Assembly: GCF_030812215.1 (NCBI RefSeq)
Contig: NZ_JAUSSG010000010.1
Coordinates: 124,001-188,000 of the forward strand
DNA: 64,000 nt
Direction: 5' to 3'
DNA from: Variovorax boronicumulans
GTDB lineage: Bacteria; Pseudomonadota; Gammaproteobacteria; Burkholderiales; Burkholderiaceae_C
Part shown: in pieces, positions 1 to 8,356 of the stretch
Layout of the letters: each line of letters starts with the position of its first letter
Numbering within the stretch: the stretch's first letter is position 1
The notes under the pieces: generated by a model
The model's database searches: none
What the model was told of the DNA's origin: nothing
Seen by the model: the letters and a program-made list of their open reading frames with translations, nothing else
Program-made: the position numbers and the translations under genes

Positions 1-1
1 C

Positions 2-271
2 TCAACAGGCTATAGCCGCCAAGTTGATCCGCCTTGCAAGGCGCGATTGCTCCAGCTGCTCACAGCGCGCGAGCAGGTTCACGATGTTGATGCCGAGCGC
101 GGTCGCGAGCTTCTGCGCGGTGACGATCGACGGAATCACGCGGCCGCGTTCGACCTCGCCCACATACGAGCGATTGAGGTCCGAGCGCTCTGCGAGCTGC
201 TCCTGCGACCAGCCGTTCGCCTCGCGCAGCTGGCGCACGGTCACGCCGAAATCTTCGACAAAGGCTTTCAT
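2..271 (-). CDS. Small XRE-family transcriptional regulator
   Basis: An 89-residue protein that is essentially one helix-turn-helix domain of the Cro/C1 (XRE) type, at about residues 11-65. The core VRQLREANGWSQEQLAERS followed by LNRSYVGEVERG is the classic XRE signature. There is no effector or dimerisation domain, so it is probably a small dimeric DNA-binding repressor. The ATG overlaps the TGA of the serine acetyltransferase gene by four bases (ATGA), so the two are translationally coupled and the regulator is last in a sulfur-related transcript. Its target is unknown; autoregulation of the cysE/rhodanese unit is a reasonable guess. The gene is complete, with its stop two bases from the window edge. 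Confidence 0.85.
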   Translation of the reverse strand: MKAFVEDFGVTVRQLREANGWSQEQLAERSDLNRSYVGEVERGRVIPSIVTAQKLATALGINIVNLLARCEQLEQSRLARRINLAAIAC

Positions 272-1182
272 GGTGCGCTCGCTTTCGGTGCGTTCTGCAA
301 ACTGGCCTGGGTCACGCTCGCGCCCGGCTTCACGTCGTCGGTGATCCACACATTGCCGCCGATGACGGCGCCTTTCCCCAGCGTCACGCGCCCGAGGATG
401 GTTGCGCCCGCATAGATGACCACGTCGTCCTCCACCACCGGATGCCGCGGCAGGCCCTTCTGCAGGTTGCCCTCGGTGTCGGTGGGAAAGCGCTTGGCCC
501 CGAGCGTCACGGCCTGGTAGAGCCGCACGCGCTTGCCGATGACCGCCGTCTCGCCGATCACGACGCCCGTGCCGTGGTCGATGAAGAAGCCCGCGTCGAT
601 CTGCGCGCCGGGATGGATGTCGATGCCCGTCTGCCCGTGCGCGAGTTCGGCAACGATGCGCGCGAGCAGCGGCAGGCCCAGCTTGTAGAGCGCGTGCGCG
701 AGGCGGTGATGGATCATCGCGAGCACGCCCGGATAGCACAGCAGCACCTCGTCGACGCTACGCGCGGCCGGGTCGCCCTGGTAGGCGGCTAGCACGTCGC
801 TGTCGAGCAGGCGGCGCAGGCCCGGCAGTGCGTTCGCGAACTGGCGCACGGCTTCGGTGGCCGCGTCGTCGATCTCGCTCGCGGGGCGCGGCTCGAGGCG
901 CGCATTGAAATTGAGTTCCAGCCGTGCCTGCACCAGGAGCGCCTGCAACGCGGCGTCGAGCGTGTGTCCGACGTAGAAGTCTTCGCTCTCGTGGCGCAGA
1001 TCCGGCGGACCGAGCCGCATCGGAAAGAGCGCGCCTTTCAGCGACTCCACGATCTGCGTGAGCGCATCGCGCGACGGAAACTCGCGCGCCCCGGGCTCTC
1101 GCGAGCGCCGTTGTGAATCGCGCCACTCGTCACGCACGCCATGCAGCGCGCGCACGATGTCGCTTACCTCGAAATGGGCCAT
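268..1182 (-). CDS. cysE: Serine O-acetyltransferase
   Basis: Makes O-acetylserine from serine and acetyl-CoA, the carbon skeleton that accepts sulfide in cysteine synthesis (cytoplasm). The protein has 304 residues. An alpha-helical N-terminal half is followed from about residue 182 by a left-handed beta-helix of hexapeptide repeats (GIDIHPGAQIDAG, then DHGTGVVIGETAVIGKRV with the catalytic Asp-His near residues 201-202). Length and layout resemble the EpsC/SAT type rather than the shorter E. coli CysE. A strong AGGGAGG ribosome site lies upstream of the chosen ATG; the open frame continues further upstream without support. It lies between a rhodanese gene and an XRE regulator on the same strand. 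Confidence 0.93.
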   Translation of the reverse strand: MAHFEVSDIVRALHGVRDEWRDSQRRSREPGAREFPSRDALTQIVESLKGALFPMRLGPPDLRHESEDFYVGHTLDAALQALLVQARLELNFNARLEPRPASEIDDAATEAVRQFANALPGLRRLLDSDVLAAYQGDPAARSVDEVLLCYPGVLAMIHHRLAHALYKLGLPLLARIVAELAHGQTGIDIHPGAQIDAGFFIDHGTGVVIGETAVIGKRVRLYQAVTLGAKRFPTDTEGNLQKGLPRHPVVEDDVVIYAGATILGRVTLGKGAVIGGNVWITDDVKPGASVTQASLQNAPKASAP

Positions 1183-1234
1183 GTGTTTTTTCCTCCCTTG
1201 AATGTCTTGTGCGAATTCTTCTGCCGGGTATGAC

Positions 1235-1723
1235 TCAGTCCTGCACCCAGGGCAGTTTGTGGAATCGCCAACCGTCCGCACCACCGCGGTGCTGATGCGC
1301 ATCGATCTCGCCCTCGAAGCCTTCGAGCACGTTGAAAACGTGGGTGAAGCCGGCCTTTGCGGCCGCCTCCGCGGCCAGCGCGGAGCGCTTGCCGCTGCGG
1401 CACAGCAGCAGCGCGACGGCGTCCTTGCCGCCCTCCTTGGCGAGCTTGGCTTCGAGCTCGCGCACGAAACGGGGATTGCGGGTGAGCGCGGTGCCGGTGG
1501 CCCAGGCCACGTGCAGGCTCTCGGGCACATGGCCGACGAACTTGCGTTCCTCGCCCGAGCGCACGTCGACCAGCACGGCCTGGCCCTTCTGGACCAGGTC
1601 CCAGGCCACCGTCGGCGTCACGCCGCCGGCATAGGGCCAGTTGTTCTCGGCGGCTTTGGCGCGCGCCTGTTCAAGTGCTTCGGGCAAGACGACTTCTGCG
1701 AGTTCTTCAACTTCCACTGACAT
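1235..1723 (-). CDS. Rhodanese-like sulfurtransferase
   Basis: A single-domain rhodanese of 162 residues, expected to carry sulfur as a persulfide on its active-site cysteine. The loop LLLCRSGKRS places that cysteine at about residue 108, and the upstream motif VLVDVRSGEE is typical of the fold. The last 30 residues carry a GxEG..D...GGADGWRFHKLPW tail common in proteobacterial single-domain rhodaneses. I chose the internal ATG because AGGAG lies nine bases upstream; an earlier in-frame ATG adds 27 residues with no homology-like character. It is transcribed toward cysE, suggesting a role in handling reduced sulfur, but the physiological acceptor cannot be read from sequence. Confidence 0.88.
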   Translation of the reverse strand: MSVEVEELAEVVLPEALEQARAKAAENNWPYAGGVTPTVAWDLVQKGQAVLVDVRSGEERKFVGHVPESLHVAWATGTALTRNPRFVRELEAKLAKEGGKDAVALLLCRSGKRSALAAEAAAKAGFTHVFNVLEGFEGEIDAHQHRGGADGWRFHKLPWVQD

Positions 1724-1861
1724 GCTGTGCGGCTCCTGTTGTGCGTTGGAATTCGCCTTTGATGGCGATAACCACCACTTTAGGAGCGCCGTCCGGAAGC
1801 TCAAACGACTGAAAAGTCGATTCCTAACAACCGGGCGTTGTATAGCGCGATGTTGTGTGTT

Positions 1862-2806
1862 CTATGAGGCGGTTGCGGCTTCGGCCGCGCGTACGGCGGG
1901 CGCCGTCAAGTCGACGCTCTTCGCACCGTCCACGCCGTACGGCACGTCGCCCGCAACTGTCACCCGGCGCACCACCCGGTGCTGATCGCCGTAGTCGTTG
2001 ATCGCGTAGTGCTGCGTGGCACGGTTGTCCCAGATCGCGACGTCGCCCTGCGTCCAGCGCCAACGCACCGTGTTCTCGAGGCGATGCACATGGCTTTGCA
2101 GCACGCTCAGCAAGTGATTGGAGTCATAAGTCGAATGGCCGAGCAGCCGCTTCACGAAGTGGCCCAGCACGAGGCTGCGCTCGCCGGTCTCGGGGTGCAC
2201 GCGCACCACCGGATGCTCGGCTTCGAGGAGGCGCCGGGTGAACACCTCCTTGTAGCGCTTCACGCCCTCGTCGGCCAGGTCGGCGGGCTGCCGCGAGGCG
2301 GCGTAGTCGTAGTCGTTGCCATGCACCGCGCGGAGACGATCGGCCAGCGCCTTCAGGTCGTCCGACAGGCTCTCGTAGGCGGCCACGGTGTTGGCCCAGA
2401 CGGTGTCGCCGCCATAGGGCGGGATCACGACCGCACGCAGGATCGACACCTGCGGGTAAGCCACCTCGAAGGTCACGTCGGTGTGCCATGAATTGGCGCG
2501 TCCGCCGTGGCGCGAATCGAGCTCCAGCAGCTTGGTGCCGTCCCTCGAGGGCACGGTCGGGTGCGGCACCAGCTCGCCCCAGAGCCGGCCGAAAGCCTGT
2601 TGCTGGGCATCGTCCAGGTGCTGCTGACCGCGGAAGAACAGCACCTTGTGCTTGAGGAGCGCTGCCTTGATCGACCGGAACACCTCCGGCTGCAGTTCGC
2701 CCGAGAGCCGCACGCCGCGCACCTCGGCGCCGATGTGGCCGGCCTGCCGGACGATGTCGAGTTCGTTGTCTTGTGCAACGGCCGGGGGAGAAAGAACAGC
2801 GCTCAT
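1862..2806 (-). CDS. TauD/TfdA-family Fe(II)/2-oxoglutarate dioxygenase
   Basis: A 314-residue non-haem iron oxygenase of the taurine dioxygenase/alkyl-sulfatase (AtsK) group, which releases sulfite or sulfate from organosulfur compounds using O2 and 2-oxoglutarate. The iron-binding facial triad is visible: His108 and Asp110 in SWHTDVTF, and His266 in NRATQHYAIND, followed by the Arg around 280 expected to bind the 2-oxoglutarate carboxylate. The ATG at 2806 has AGGA just upstream; a longer frame starting at 2896 lacks support. The exact substrate (taurine, another sulfonate, an alkyl sulfate or an aryloxy acid) cannot be fixed from sequence. Its place next to cysE and near the ssu cluster favours organosulfur. 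Confidence 0.88.
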   Translation of the reverse strand: MSAVLSPPAVAQDNELDIVRQAGHIGAEVRGVRLSGELQPEVFRSIKAALLKHKVLFFRGQQHLDDAQQQAFGRLWGELVPHPTVPSRDGTKLLELDSRHGGRANSWHTDVTFEVAYPQVSILRAVVIPPYGGDTVWANTVAAYESLSDDLKALADRLRAVHGNDYDYAASRQPADLADEGVKRYKEVFTRRLLEAEHPVVRVHPETGERSLVLGHFVKRLLGHSTYDSNHLLSVLQSHVHRLENTVRWRWTQGDVAIWDNRATQHYAINDYGDQHRVVRRVTVAGDVPYGVDGAKSVDLTAPAVRAAEAATAS

Positions 2807-2952
2807 CGAAGGGTCCTCTTTGGGGTTGATTCCAAAGATTCTGTGAGGCGCCTTCCCGGGCCGGAAGGAAGCTGTTCGCAGCTCCTCATGCGCCATTCGA
2901 CTAAGCCATGTTGGCTATATCGGCCTGCGCGAAACAAAGGCACAGTCGCGCG

Positions 2953-3399
2953 ATGGATCACAAAGTCATCACCCTCATCAAGTGGCTCTTCCTGGCCATC
3001 GGGCTCCTGCTCCTGGTCGGCGCCATCTTCGTGGACCCCGAGGCCAAGCTCGCCCTGACGATCATGGGCGTGATCTTCGCGGGCATCGGCGGCGGCATCA
3101 TCGCCTTCGGCCGCTGGAGCGCGCAGAAGGAAGCCGACCTGCGCCAGAACGGCCAGCTCATCGAGGCCGAGTTCCAGGAGGTCGAACTCAATGGCAGCCT
3201 CGAGGTGAACGGCGAGCACCCCTACCGCATCGTCGCCAGATGGCACGACACCTCGAACAACCGGCTGCACGTGTTCCGCAGCGCCAACCTCTGGTTCGAT
3301 CCGACGGACTACGTGCAGGAATGGATTCCGGTCTACATCGATCGGAACAACCCGAAGCGCTATCACATGGAAACGTCGTTCTTGCCCAAGCTGCAGTGA
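2953..3399 (+). CDS. Small membrane protein, possibly DUF3592-like
   Basis: A 148-residue protein with two N-terminal transmembrane segments (about residues 8-25 and 33-52), then a soluble domain of about 95 residues rich in beta-strand. The layout, with a phrase such as GQLIEAEFQEVELNG followed by YRIVARWHD, resembles small DUF3592-type membrane proteins. That assignment is tentative and no function is known. The first methionine with good coding character (MDHKVITLIKWLF) is taken as the start. It stands alone on the plus strand, divergent from the dioxygenase and convergent with the molbindin gene. Confidence 0.7.
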   Translation: MDHKVITLIKWLFLAIGLLLLVGAIFVDPEAKLALTIMGVIFAGIGGGIIAFGRWSAQKEADLRQNGQLIEAEFQEVELNGSLEVNGEHPYRIVARWHDTSNNRLHVFRSANLWFDPTDYVQEWIPVYIDRNNPKRYHMETSFLPKLQ

Positions 3400-3402
3400 C
3401 GT

Positions 3403-3434
3403 AAAAAAACCCGGCGCCACAAGGACGCCGGGTT
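3403..3434 (-). terminator. Intrinsic terminator closing the sulfur operon
   Basis: Read on the minus strand, a perfect 9-bp stem (AACCCGGCG/CGCCGGGTT) around a 9-base loop is followed directly by a run of seven T. It lies 24 bases past the molbindin stop, so it ends the long minus-strand sulfur operon. On the plus strand there is no T-run after the hairpin, so it is unidirectional. Confidence 0.88.
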
Positions 3435-3457
3435 GGTCGCAATCGCCCGAGGGTCCT

Positions 3458-3673
3458 TCAGAGCTTCGCGATCGAAACCTCGGTCGACTTCACGAGCGCG
3501 ACCACGTCGGAGCCGACCTTCAGTTGCAGCTCATCGATCGAGCGCGTGGTGATGACCGAGGTCACGATGCCCCAGGCGGTTTCGACATCGACTTCGGAGA
3601 CGACGTCGCCGCGGATGATTTCGCGGACCTTGCCCTTGAACTGGTTGCGCACGTTGATGGCTTGGATGGACAT
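3458..3673 (-). CDS. Molbindin (Mop domain) molybdate-binding protein
   Basis: A 71-residue single Mop/TOBE domain of the molbindin type. These small cytoplasmic proteins form hexamers that bind molybdate or tungstate and sometimes sulfate. Diagnostic features are the start MSIQAINVRNQFKGKV, the middle VETAWGIVTSVITTRSIDEL, and the end VALVKSTEVSIAKL, matching the family along its full length. A GAAAGAG-type ribosome site precedes the ATG. It is the last gene before the terminator. Its presence at the end of a sulfate/sulfonate operon suggests oxyanion storage or discrimination, since molybdate and sulfate compete for uptake; this role is inferred. Confidence 0.9.
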   Translation of the reverse strand: MSIQAINVRNQFKGKVREIIRGDVVSEVDVETAWGIVTSVITTRSIDELQLKVGSDVVALVKSTEVSIAKL

Positions 3674-3723
3674 GATGGTTTCTCTTTCAGGTTGAATAAA
3701 TGAAGCAATGAGGAATGAGGAGA

Positions 3724-4320
3724 TCAGACGATCTCCGCCACGTCGTCGAAGGCGAGCCGTGGCCCACGCTCGAAGGTGCCGGCGTGATCGGCCACGCCGA
3801 GATTCACGAGGAAGTTGGCCCGATAGCGGCCGTCGGGGAAGAAGGCCTTGTCGACCAGCTCCGCGTTGAAGCCCGACTGCGGCCCGGCGTCCAGGCCGAG
3901 CGAGCGCGCCGCCAGGATCAGATAGGCGCCCTGCAGGCTGCTGTTGCGAAAGGCCGTGGCCTGTGCGGCCTCGGCGCTTTTCTCGAAGAAGGGCTTGGCG
4001 TCGTAGGCCGGGAACTGCGTAGGCAGGTGCTCATAGAAACGCGTGTCGTGCGCCACGATCACCGTCACGCCGGCCGCCAGCGTCTGCGCCGTGTTGCCTG
4101 ACGAAACCGCGGGCTTGAGCTTCGCCTTGCCCTCCTCGCTGCGCACGAACACATAGCGCCCGGGCTGCGCGTTGTAGGCGGTCGGACCCCACTTCACGAG
4201 GTCGTAGAGCTTGTGGATCAGCTCGTCGGTGACGGGCACCGGCTTGAAGGCGTGCACGGTGCGCGCCTTGCGGAACAGCTGGTCGAGTGCCGCTTCGGGA
4301 ATGGCGTTGAGTGTTGTCAT
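3724..4320 (-). CDS. Nitroreductase-family flavoprotein, RutE/HadB-like
   Basis: A 198-residue FMN-dependent nitroreductase fold protein. The N-terminal KARTVHAFKPVPVTDELIHKLYDLVKWGPTAYN motif region (FMN site, roughly residues 18-50) and the motif GPQSGFNAELVDKAFFPDGR are characteristic of the RutE group, which reduces malonic semialdehyde to 3-hydroxypropionate in pyrimidine degradation. No other rut genes are near, so the assignment to that reaction is weak. Here it follows metY by 23 bases in a sulfur operon and may be a general carbonyl, quinone or nitro reductase expressed under sulfur limitation. Confidence 0.85.
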   Translation of the reverse strand: MTTLNAIPEAALDQLFRKARTVHAFKPVPVTDELIHKLYDLVKWGPTAYNAQPGRYVFVRSEEGKAKLKPAVSSGNTAQTLAAGVTVIVAHDTRFYEHLPTQFPAYDAKPFFEKSAEAAQATAFRNSSLQGAYLILAARSLGLDAGPQSGFNAELVDKAFFPDGRYRANFLVNLGVADHAGTFERGPRLAFDDVAEIV

Positions 4321-4343
4321 GGCTTTACGTTCCGTCGAAGCGT

Positions 4344-5630
4344 TCAGGACGCGGCGGCCAGCGCGAGGTCGAGGTCTGCGATCAGGTCGTCGATGTGCTC
4401 GATGCCGACCGACAGCCGCACCGTGTCTTCCGTCACCCCGGCCTTCGCCAGTTCTTCGGGCGACAACTGCCGGTGCGTGGTCGAAGCCGGGTGCGTCGCC
4501 AGCGAGCGCACGTCGCCGATGTTCACGAGCCGCGTGAAGAGCTTCAACGCATCGAGGAATTTCGCGCCGCCTTCACGGCCGCTGCCGATGCCGAAAGTCA
4601 GCACGCCGCTGGACTTGCCGCCGAAGTACTTCTGCGCCAACGCGTAGTCCGGGTGGTCTTCGAGCGCTGCGTAGTTGACCCAGTTCACGGCCTTGTGCGC
4701 CTTCAAGTGCTGCGCCACCTTGAGCGCATTGCTGCTGATGCGGTCCATGCGCAGCGCCAGCGTCTCGATGCCCTGCAGGATCAGGAAGGCGTTGAACGGC
4801 GAGATGGCCGCGCCCGTGTTGCGCAGCGGCACCACGCGCGCACGGCCGATATACGCGGCCGGGCCCAGCGCCTCGGTGTAGACCACGCCGTGATAACTCA
4901 CGTCGGGCTCGTTCAGGCGCTTGAAGCGCGCCTTGTGCTCGGCCCACGGGAACTTGCCCGAATCGACGATGGCACCGCCGATGCTGGTGCCGTGGCCGCC
5001 CAGGTACTTGGTGAGCGAGTGCACCACGATGTCGGCGCCATGCGCGATGGGCCGGCTCAGGTACGGCGAAGGCACGGTGTTGTCCACGATCAGCGGCACG
5101 CCGTGGCGGTGGGCGATCTCGGCGATGGCCGCAATGTCGGTCACGTTGCCCGCGGGGTTGCCGAGCGACTCGACGAACACCGCCTTGGTCTTGTCGTCGA
5201 AGAGCTTTTCGAAGCTGCTCGGATCGCGGTGGTCCGCAAAGCGCGTGGTGATGCCGAACTGCGGCAGCGTGTGCGCAAAGAGGTTGTAGGTGCCCCCGTA
5301 GAGCGCGGTGCTGCTCACGATGTTGTCGCCGGCTTCCGCGATGGTCTGGATCGCATAGGTCACGGCCGCCTGGCCCGAGGCCAGCGCGAGCGCCGCGATG
5401 CCGCCTTCGAGCGCAGCCACGCGCTGCTCCAGCACGTCCTGCGTCGGGTTGTTGATGCGGGTGTAGATGTTGCCCGGCACCTTCAGGTCGAACAGGTCTG
5501 CGCCGTGCTGCGCGCTGTCGAAGGCGTAGGCCACGGTCTGGTAGATCGGCGGCGCGACGGCGCGGGTGGTCGGCTCGGGCGAGTAGCCGGCGTGCACCGA
5601 CAGGGTTTCGAATTTCCAGTTCTGCGACAT
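4344..5630 (-). CDS. metY: O-acetylhomoserine sulfhydrylase (PLP enzyme)
   Basis: Catalyses direct sulfhydrylation of O-acetylhomoserine with sulfide to give homocysteine. The 428-residue length is that of the MetY/Met17 class rather than the shorter MetZ or MetB. The PLP-binding Lys208 sits in VVHSLTKYLGGHG. Other Cys/Met-metabolism landmarks are NIYTRINNPTQDVLE, SGQAA, and the late SLATHPASTTHRQL motif. It lies 34 bases after ssuB and before the nitroreductase, so sulfite freed from sulfonates and reduced elsewhere can be captured by a gene of the same transcript. No SAM or other riboswitch is visible in the short leader. Confidence 0.93.
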   Translation of the reverse strand: MSQNWKFETLSVHAGYSPEPTTRAVAPPIYQTVAYAFDSAQHGADLFDLKVPGNIYTRINNPTQDVLEQRVAALEGGIAALALASGQAAVTYAIQTIAEAGDNIVSSTALYGGTYNLFAHTLPQFGITTRFADHRDPSSFEKLFDDKTKAVFVESLGNPAGNVTDIAAIAEIAHRHGVPLIVDNTVPSPYLSRPIAHGADIVVHSLTKYLGGHGTSIGGAIVDSGKFPWAEHKARFKRLNEPDVSYHGVVYTEALGPAAYIGRARVVPLRNTGAAISPFNAFLILQGIETLALRMDRISSNALKVAQHLKAHKAVNWVNYAALEDHPDYALAQKYFGGKSSGVLTFGIGSGREGGAKFLDALKLFTRLVNIGDVRSLATHPASTTHRQLSPEELAKAGVTEDTVRLSVGIEHIDDLIADLDLALAAAS

Positions 5631-5664
5631 GGGGACTGCCTTTCGGGAAAAGAGGAAGGAAGAC

Positions 5665-6507
5665 TCAGATCGCCCAGCGCAGTGCGTGCGCGGGTGTTCC
5701 GAGCCAGCTGGCGTCGGCGCTGCTTTCGGCCTCTTCGGGAGTTCCGGGCTTTTGCAGCACCCTGTCGAGGATGCGTTTTTCGATGGCCGCGAAGGCCGGG
5801 TCGCCCTGCGAGCGCGGGCGTGCGAGAGCGATGTTTTCGTCGAGCGCGATACGGCCGTCTTCGATCAGGATCACGCGGTCCGCCAGCGCCACGGCTTCCT
5901 GCACGTCGTGCGTCACCAGCAAGGCGGTGAAGCGATGGCGCTGCCAGAGGTTCTCGATGAGCCGGTGCATCTCGATGCGGGTGAGCGCGTCGAGCGCGCC
6001 CAGCGGCTCGTCCAGCAGCAGGAGGCGCGGGTGGTGCACCAGCGCCCGTGCGAGCGACACGCGCTGGCGCTGTCCGCCCGACAGGCGCGCCGGCCATTCG
6101 TTCTCGCGGTCGGCCAGACCCACCTGCGCGAGCACTTCCTTGCCGCGCGGCTTGGCGTCGTTCGACAGGCCCAGCGTCACGTTGTCGAGCACGCGGCGCC
6201 AGGGCAGCAGGCGCGCCTCCTGAAACATGATGCGGGTGTCGTCGTGCAGGCCGTTCACGGCCTTGCCATCGGTGTAGAGACCACCGGAGGTCGCTTCTTC
6301 CAGGCCGGCAATCAGCCGCAGCAGCGTGCTCTTGCCGCAACCGCTGCGCCCCACGATGGCGATGAACTGGCCGGGCTCGATGGTGAGCTTGGTGTTGCGC
6401 AGCACGTCCCGCGTGCCGTAGCGCTTGTGCAGGCCGCGCGCTTCGAGGCGCACGCCGCCAGCGATGGCCTGGGCCTGGGGTTGGATGTCTTTCAGAACGG
6501 CACTCAT
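5665..6507 (-). CDS. ssuB: Aliphatic sulfonate ABC transporter ATPase
   Basis: The 280-residue ATP-binding subunit of a sulfonate/taurine-type ABC importer, peripheral on the inner membrane. Visible are the Walker A motif GRSGCGKST (about 53-61), the Q-loop (RIMFQEARLLPWRRV, with the LLPW signature typical of the SsuB/TauB/NrtD group), the signature LSGGQRQR (about 142), Walker B LLLLDEP and the H-loop THD. The start at 6507 follows GGAGCC and lies four bases after the stop of the upstream binding-protein gene. A longer frame to 6588 would run into that gene. Confidence 0.93.
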   Translation of the reverse strand: MSAVLKDIQPQAQAIAGGVRLEARGLHKRYGTRDVLRNTKLTIEPGQFIAIVGRSGCGKSTLLRLIAGLEEATSGGLYTDGKAVNGLHDDTRIMFQEARLLPWRRVLDNVTLGLSNDAKPRGKEVLAQVGLADRENEWPARLSGGQRQRVSLARALVHHPRLLLLDEPLGALDALTRIEMHRLIENLWQRHRFTALLVTHDVQEAVALADRVILIEDGRIALDENIALARPRSQGDPAFAAIEKRILDRVLQKPGTPEEAESSADASWLGTPAHALRWAI

Positions 6508-6511
6508 GGCT

Positions 6512-7480
6512 TCAGGCTCCGGGTTTGAACAGCGCGACGTCGAGCGCATTGAGTTTTCGGGGCAGCAGCTTCTCGCCGAAGAAGGCATCGGCGATGCGCT
6601 GCTGCTCGGTCAGGCCGTCGGCCACGACCGGGCGCACCGCGTAGCTGCGGCGGCTGTTGGCTTGTTCGATGGTGGCGGCGTCCAGGCCCCACACCGGGGA
6701 CAGCAGCGCGGCGGCCTCCTTCGGGTTCTGCTTGACCCACTTGCCGGTCTTCTCGAGTTCGGCGTAGACCACGCGCAGCACATCGGGCCGCGCCTTCGCG
6801 AACTTGGTGCTCGCAAGGTAGTAGCGCTGGTACGACGCGATGCCTGCGCCGTCGGCCAGCACGCGCACCTTCGACTGGTGCTGCGCCGCGGCGAGGAACG
6901 GGTCCCACACGACCCATGCGTCGATCGCGCCCTTCTCGAAAGCGGCGCGCCCGTCTGCGGGCGTGAGGTAGGCGGGCACGATGTCCTTGAACGAAAGCCC
7001 GGCCTTCTCCAGTGCGGCGATCAGCAGGTAATGCGCGCCGGCCGCCTTCGCGAAGCCGACCTTCTTGCCCTTCAGGTCGGCCACGGTCTTGATCGGCGAG
7101 TCTTCGCGCACGACGATGGCCTGCGCAGCGGGCGACGGCGCTTCCTGCGCGATGAAGGTCAGTTCGGCACCAGCGGCCTGTGCGAACACGGGCACCGTGT
7201 CGGCCACGTCGGCGCTGATGTCGAGGTTGTCCAGGTTCAGCGCTTCGAGCAGCGGCAGGCCGCTGGTGAACTCGTGCCAACTCAGCGTGGCGTTGAGCGG
7301 CGCGAGCTGCTTCTCCAGCGTGCCCTGGGCCTTCAGCAACGCCGTCAGCGTCGACGACTTCTGGTAGCCGAAGCGCACGGCGACGGGTCGCGGCGCAACG
7401 CCCTGTGCCCACACGGCACCGGCGCCGAGCGCACCCAGCGTGGCGATGACCGCGCGGCGGGAAATGGAGTGGTTGTTCAT
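6512..7480 (-). CDS. ssuA: Sulfonate ABC transporter substrate-binding protein (paralogue A)
   Basis: A 322-residue periplasmic binding protein of the SsuA/NrtA/TauA family. A short signal peptide has a twin-Arg-like start (SRRAVIATLGALGAGAVWAQ). The mature protein opens with VRFGYQKSSTLTALLKAQGTLEKQL and contains VADLKGKKVGFAKAAGAHY and DAWVVWDPFLAAAQ, all typical of aliphatic sulfonate binders. It is the closest of three such paralogues to ssuB (4-base gap) and follows the permease by 11 bases. Compared with the other two it has VADTVPVFAQAAGAEL in place of the GEAPPIFAQAAGA motif, so its ligand may differ. Confidence 0.9.
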   Translation of the reverse strand: MNNHSISRRAVIATLGALGAGAVWAQGVAPRPVAVRFGYQKSSTLTALLKAQGTLEKQLAPLNATLSWHEFTSGLPLLEALNLDNLDISADVADTVPVFAQAAGAELTFIAQEAPSPAAQAIVVREDSPIKTVADLKGKKVGFAKAAGAHYLLIAALEKAGLSFKDIVPAYLTPADGRAAFEKGAIDAWVVWDPFLAAAQHQSKVRVLADGAGIASYQRYYLASTKFAKARPDVLRVVYAELEKTGKWVKQNPKEAAALLSPVWGLDAATIEQANSRRSYAVRPVVADGLTEQQRIADAFFGEKLLPRKLNALDVALFKPGA

Positions 7481-7491
7481 CTGCCCTGCCC

Positions 7492-8343
7492 TCACTTCGG
7501 CTTCTTCTGGTAGCCGGGATGCCAGCGCAGCCACCATTGCTCCAGGCCGCGCGCGAACAGGTCGGCCAGCTTGCCGAGCAGCGCATACAGGAGGATGCCC
7601 ACCAGCACGATGTCGGTCTGCAGGAACTCGCGGGCGTTCATCGTGAGGTACCCGATGCCGGCCTGCGCCGAGATGGTCTCGGCCACGATCAGGATCACCC
7701 ACATGAGGCCCAGCGAGAAGCGCAGCCCCACGAGGATCGACGACAGCGCGCCCGGCAGGATCACCTCGCGGTACAACTGCCAACGGCTGAGGCCGTAGGT
7801 GCGGCCCATCTCGATCAGTTGCGGATCGACGTTGCGGATGCCGTGGAAGGTGTTGAGGTAGATCGGAAAGAACACCGACACCGAGATCAGGAACAGCTTG
7901 GCCGATTCATCGATGCCGAACCACAGGATGACGAGCGGAATCAGCGCGAGCGCGGGGATGTTGCGCACCATCTGGATGGTCGAGTCGAGCAGCGTCTCGG
8001 CGAACTTCACCGAGCCCGTGAGCAGGCCCAGCGCCAGTCCGGCGCCGCCACCGATGGCCAGGCCCGCGAGCGCACGGCCCGCACTGACCTTCACATGCGT
8101 CCAGAGTTCGCCGGACACGGTGAGAGACCACGCGGCCTTGACCACGTCCACCGGTGCCGGCAGCACGCGCGTCGACAGCCAGCCGAGCGACGAGGCGATC
8201 TGCCAGAACACGATAAGCCCCACCGGCACGAGCCAGGGAACGAGGCGGCCCGCGACGTTGAGGCCGAAGGCCTTGAAAGCGTTGCCGGTCGCGGCATCGG
8301 AAGCGGTCGAAGCCACAGGAAGCTCCTGCACTTGTTCAGTCAT
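7492..8343 (-). CDS. ssuC: Sulfonate ABC transporter permease
   Basis: The 283-residue inner-membrane permease of the sulfonate importer. About six transmembrane segments can be picked out (for example VPWLVPVGLIVFWQIASSLGW and VILIVAETISAQAGIGYL). The coupling-loop EAA motif region YGLSRWQLYREVILPGALSSILVGLR is where SsuB should dock. It sits between the monooxygenase and binding protein A, and only one permease and one ATPase are present for three binding proteins. Confidence 0.93.
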   Translation of the reverse strand: MTEQVQELPVASTASDAATGNAFKAFGLNVAGRLVPWLVPVGLIVFWQIASSLGWLSTRVLPAPVDVVKAAWSLTVSGELWTHVKVSAGRALAGLAIGGGAGLALGLLTGSVKFAETLLDSTIQMVRNIPALALIPLVILWFGIDESAKLFLISVSVFFPIYLNTFHGIRNVDPQLIEMGRTYGLSRWQLYREVILPGALSSILVGLRFSLGLMWVILIVAETISAQAGIGYLTMNAREFLQTDIVLVGILLYALLGKLADLFARGLEQWWLRWHPGYQKKPK

Positions 8344-8356
8344 GAGGATTCCTTGT

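Noticed and set aside
5631..5664. A SAM-type riboswitch before metY
   Set aside because: The gap to ssuB is only 34 bases, too short for an aptamer, and no conserved element is seen.
4311..5930. A 539-codon plus-strand frame opposite metY and ssuB
   Set aside because: Shadow of metY; no ribosome site or recognisable motif.
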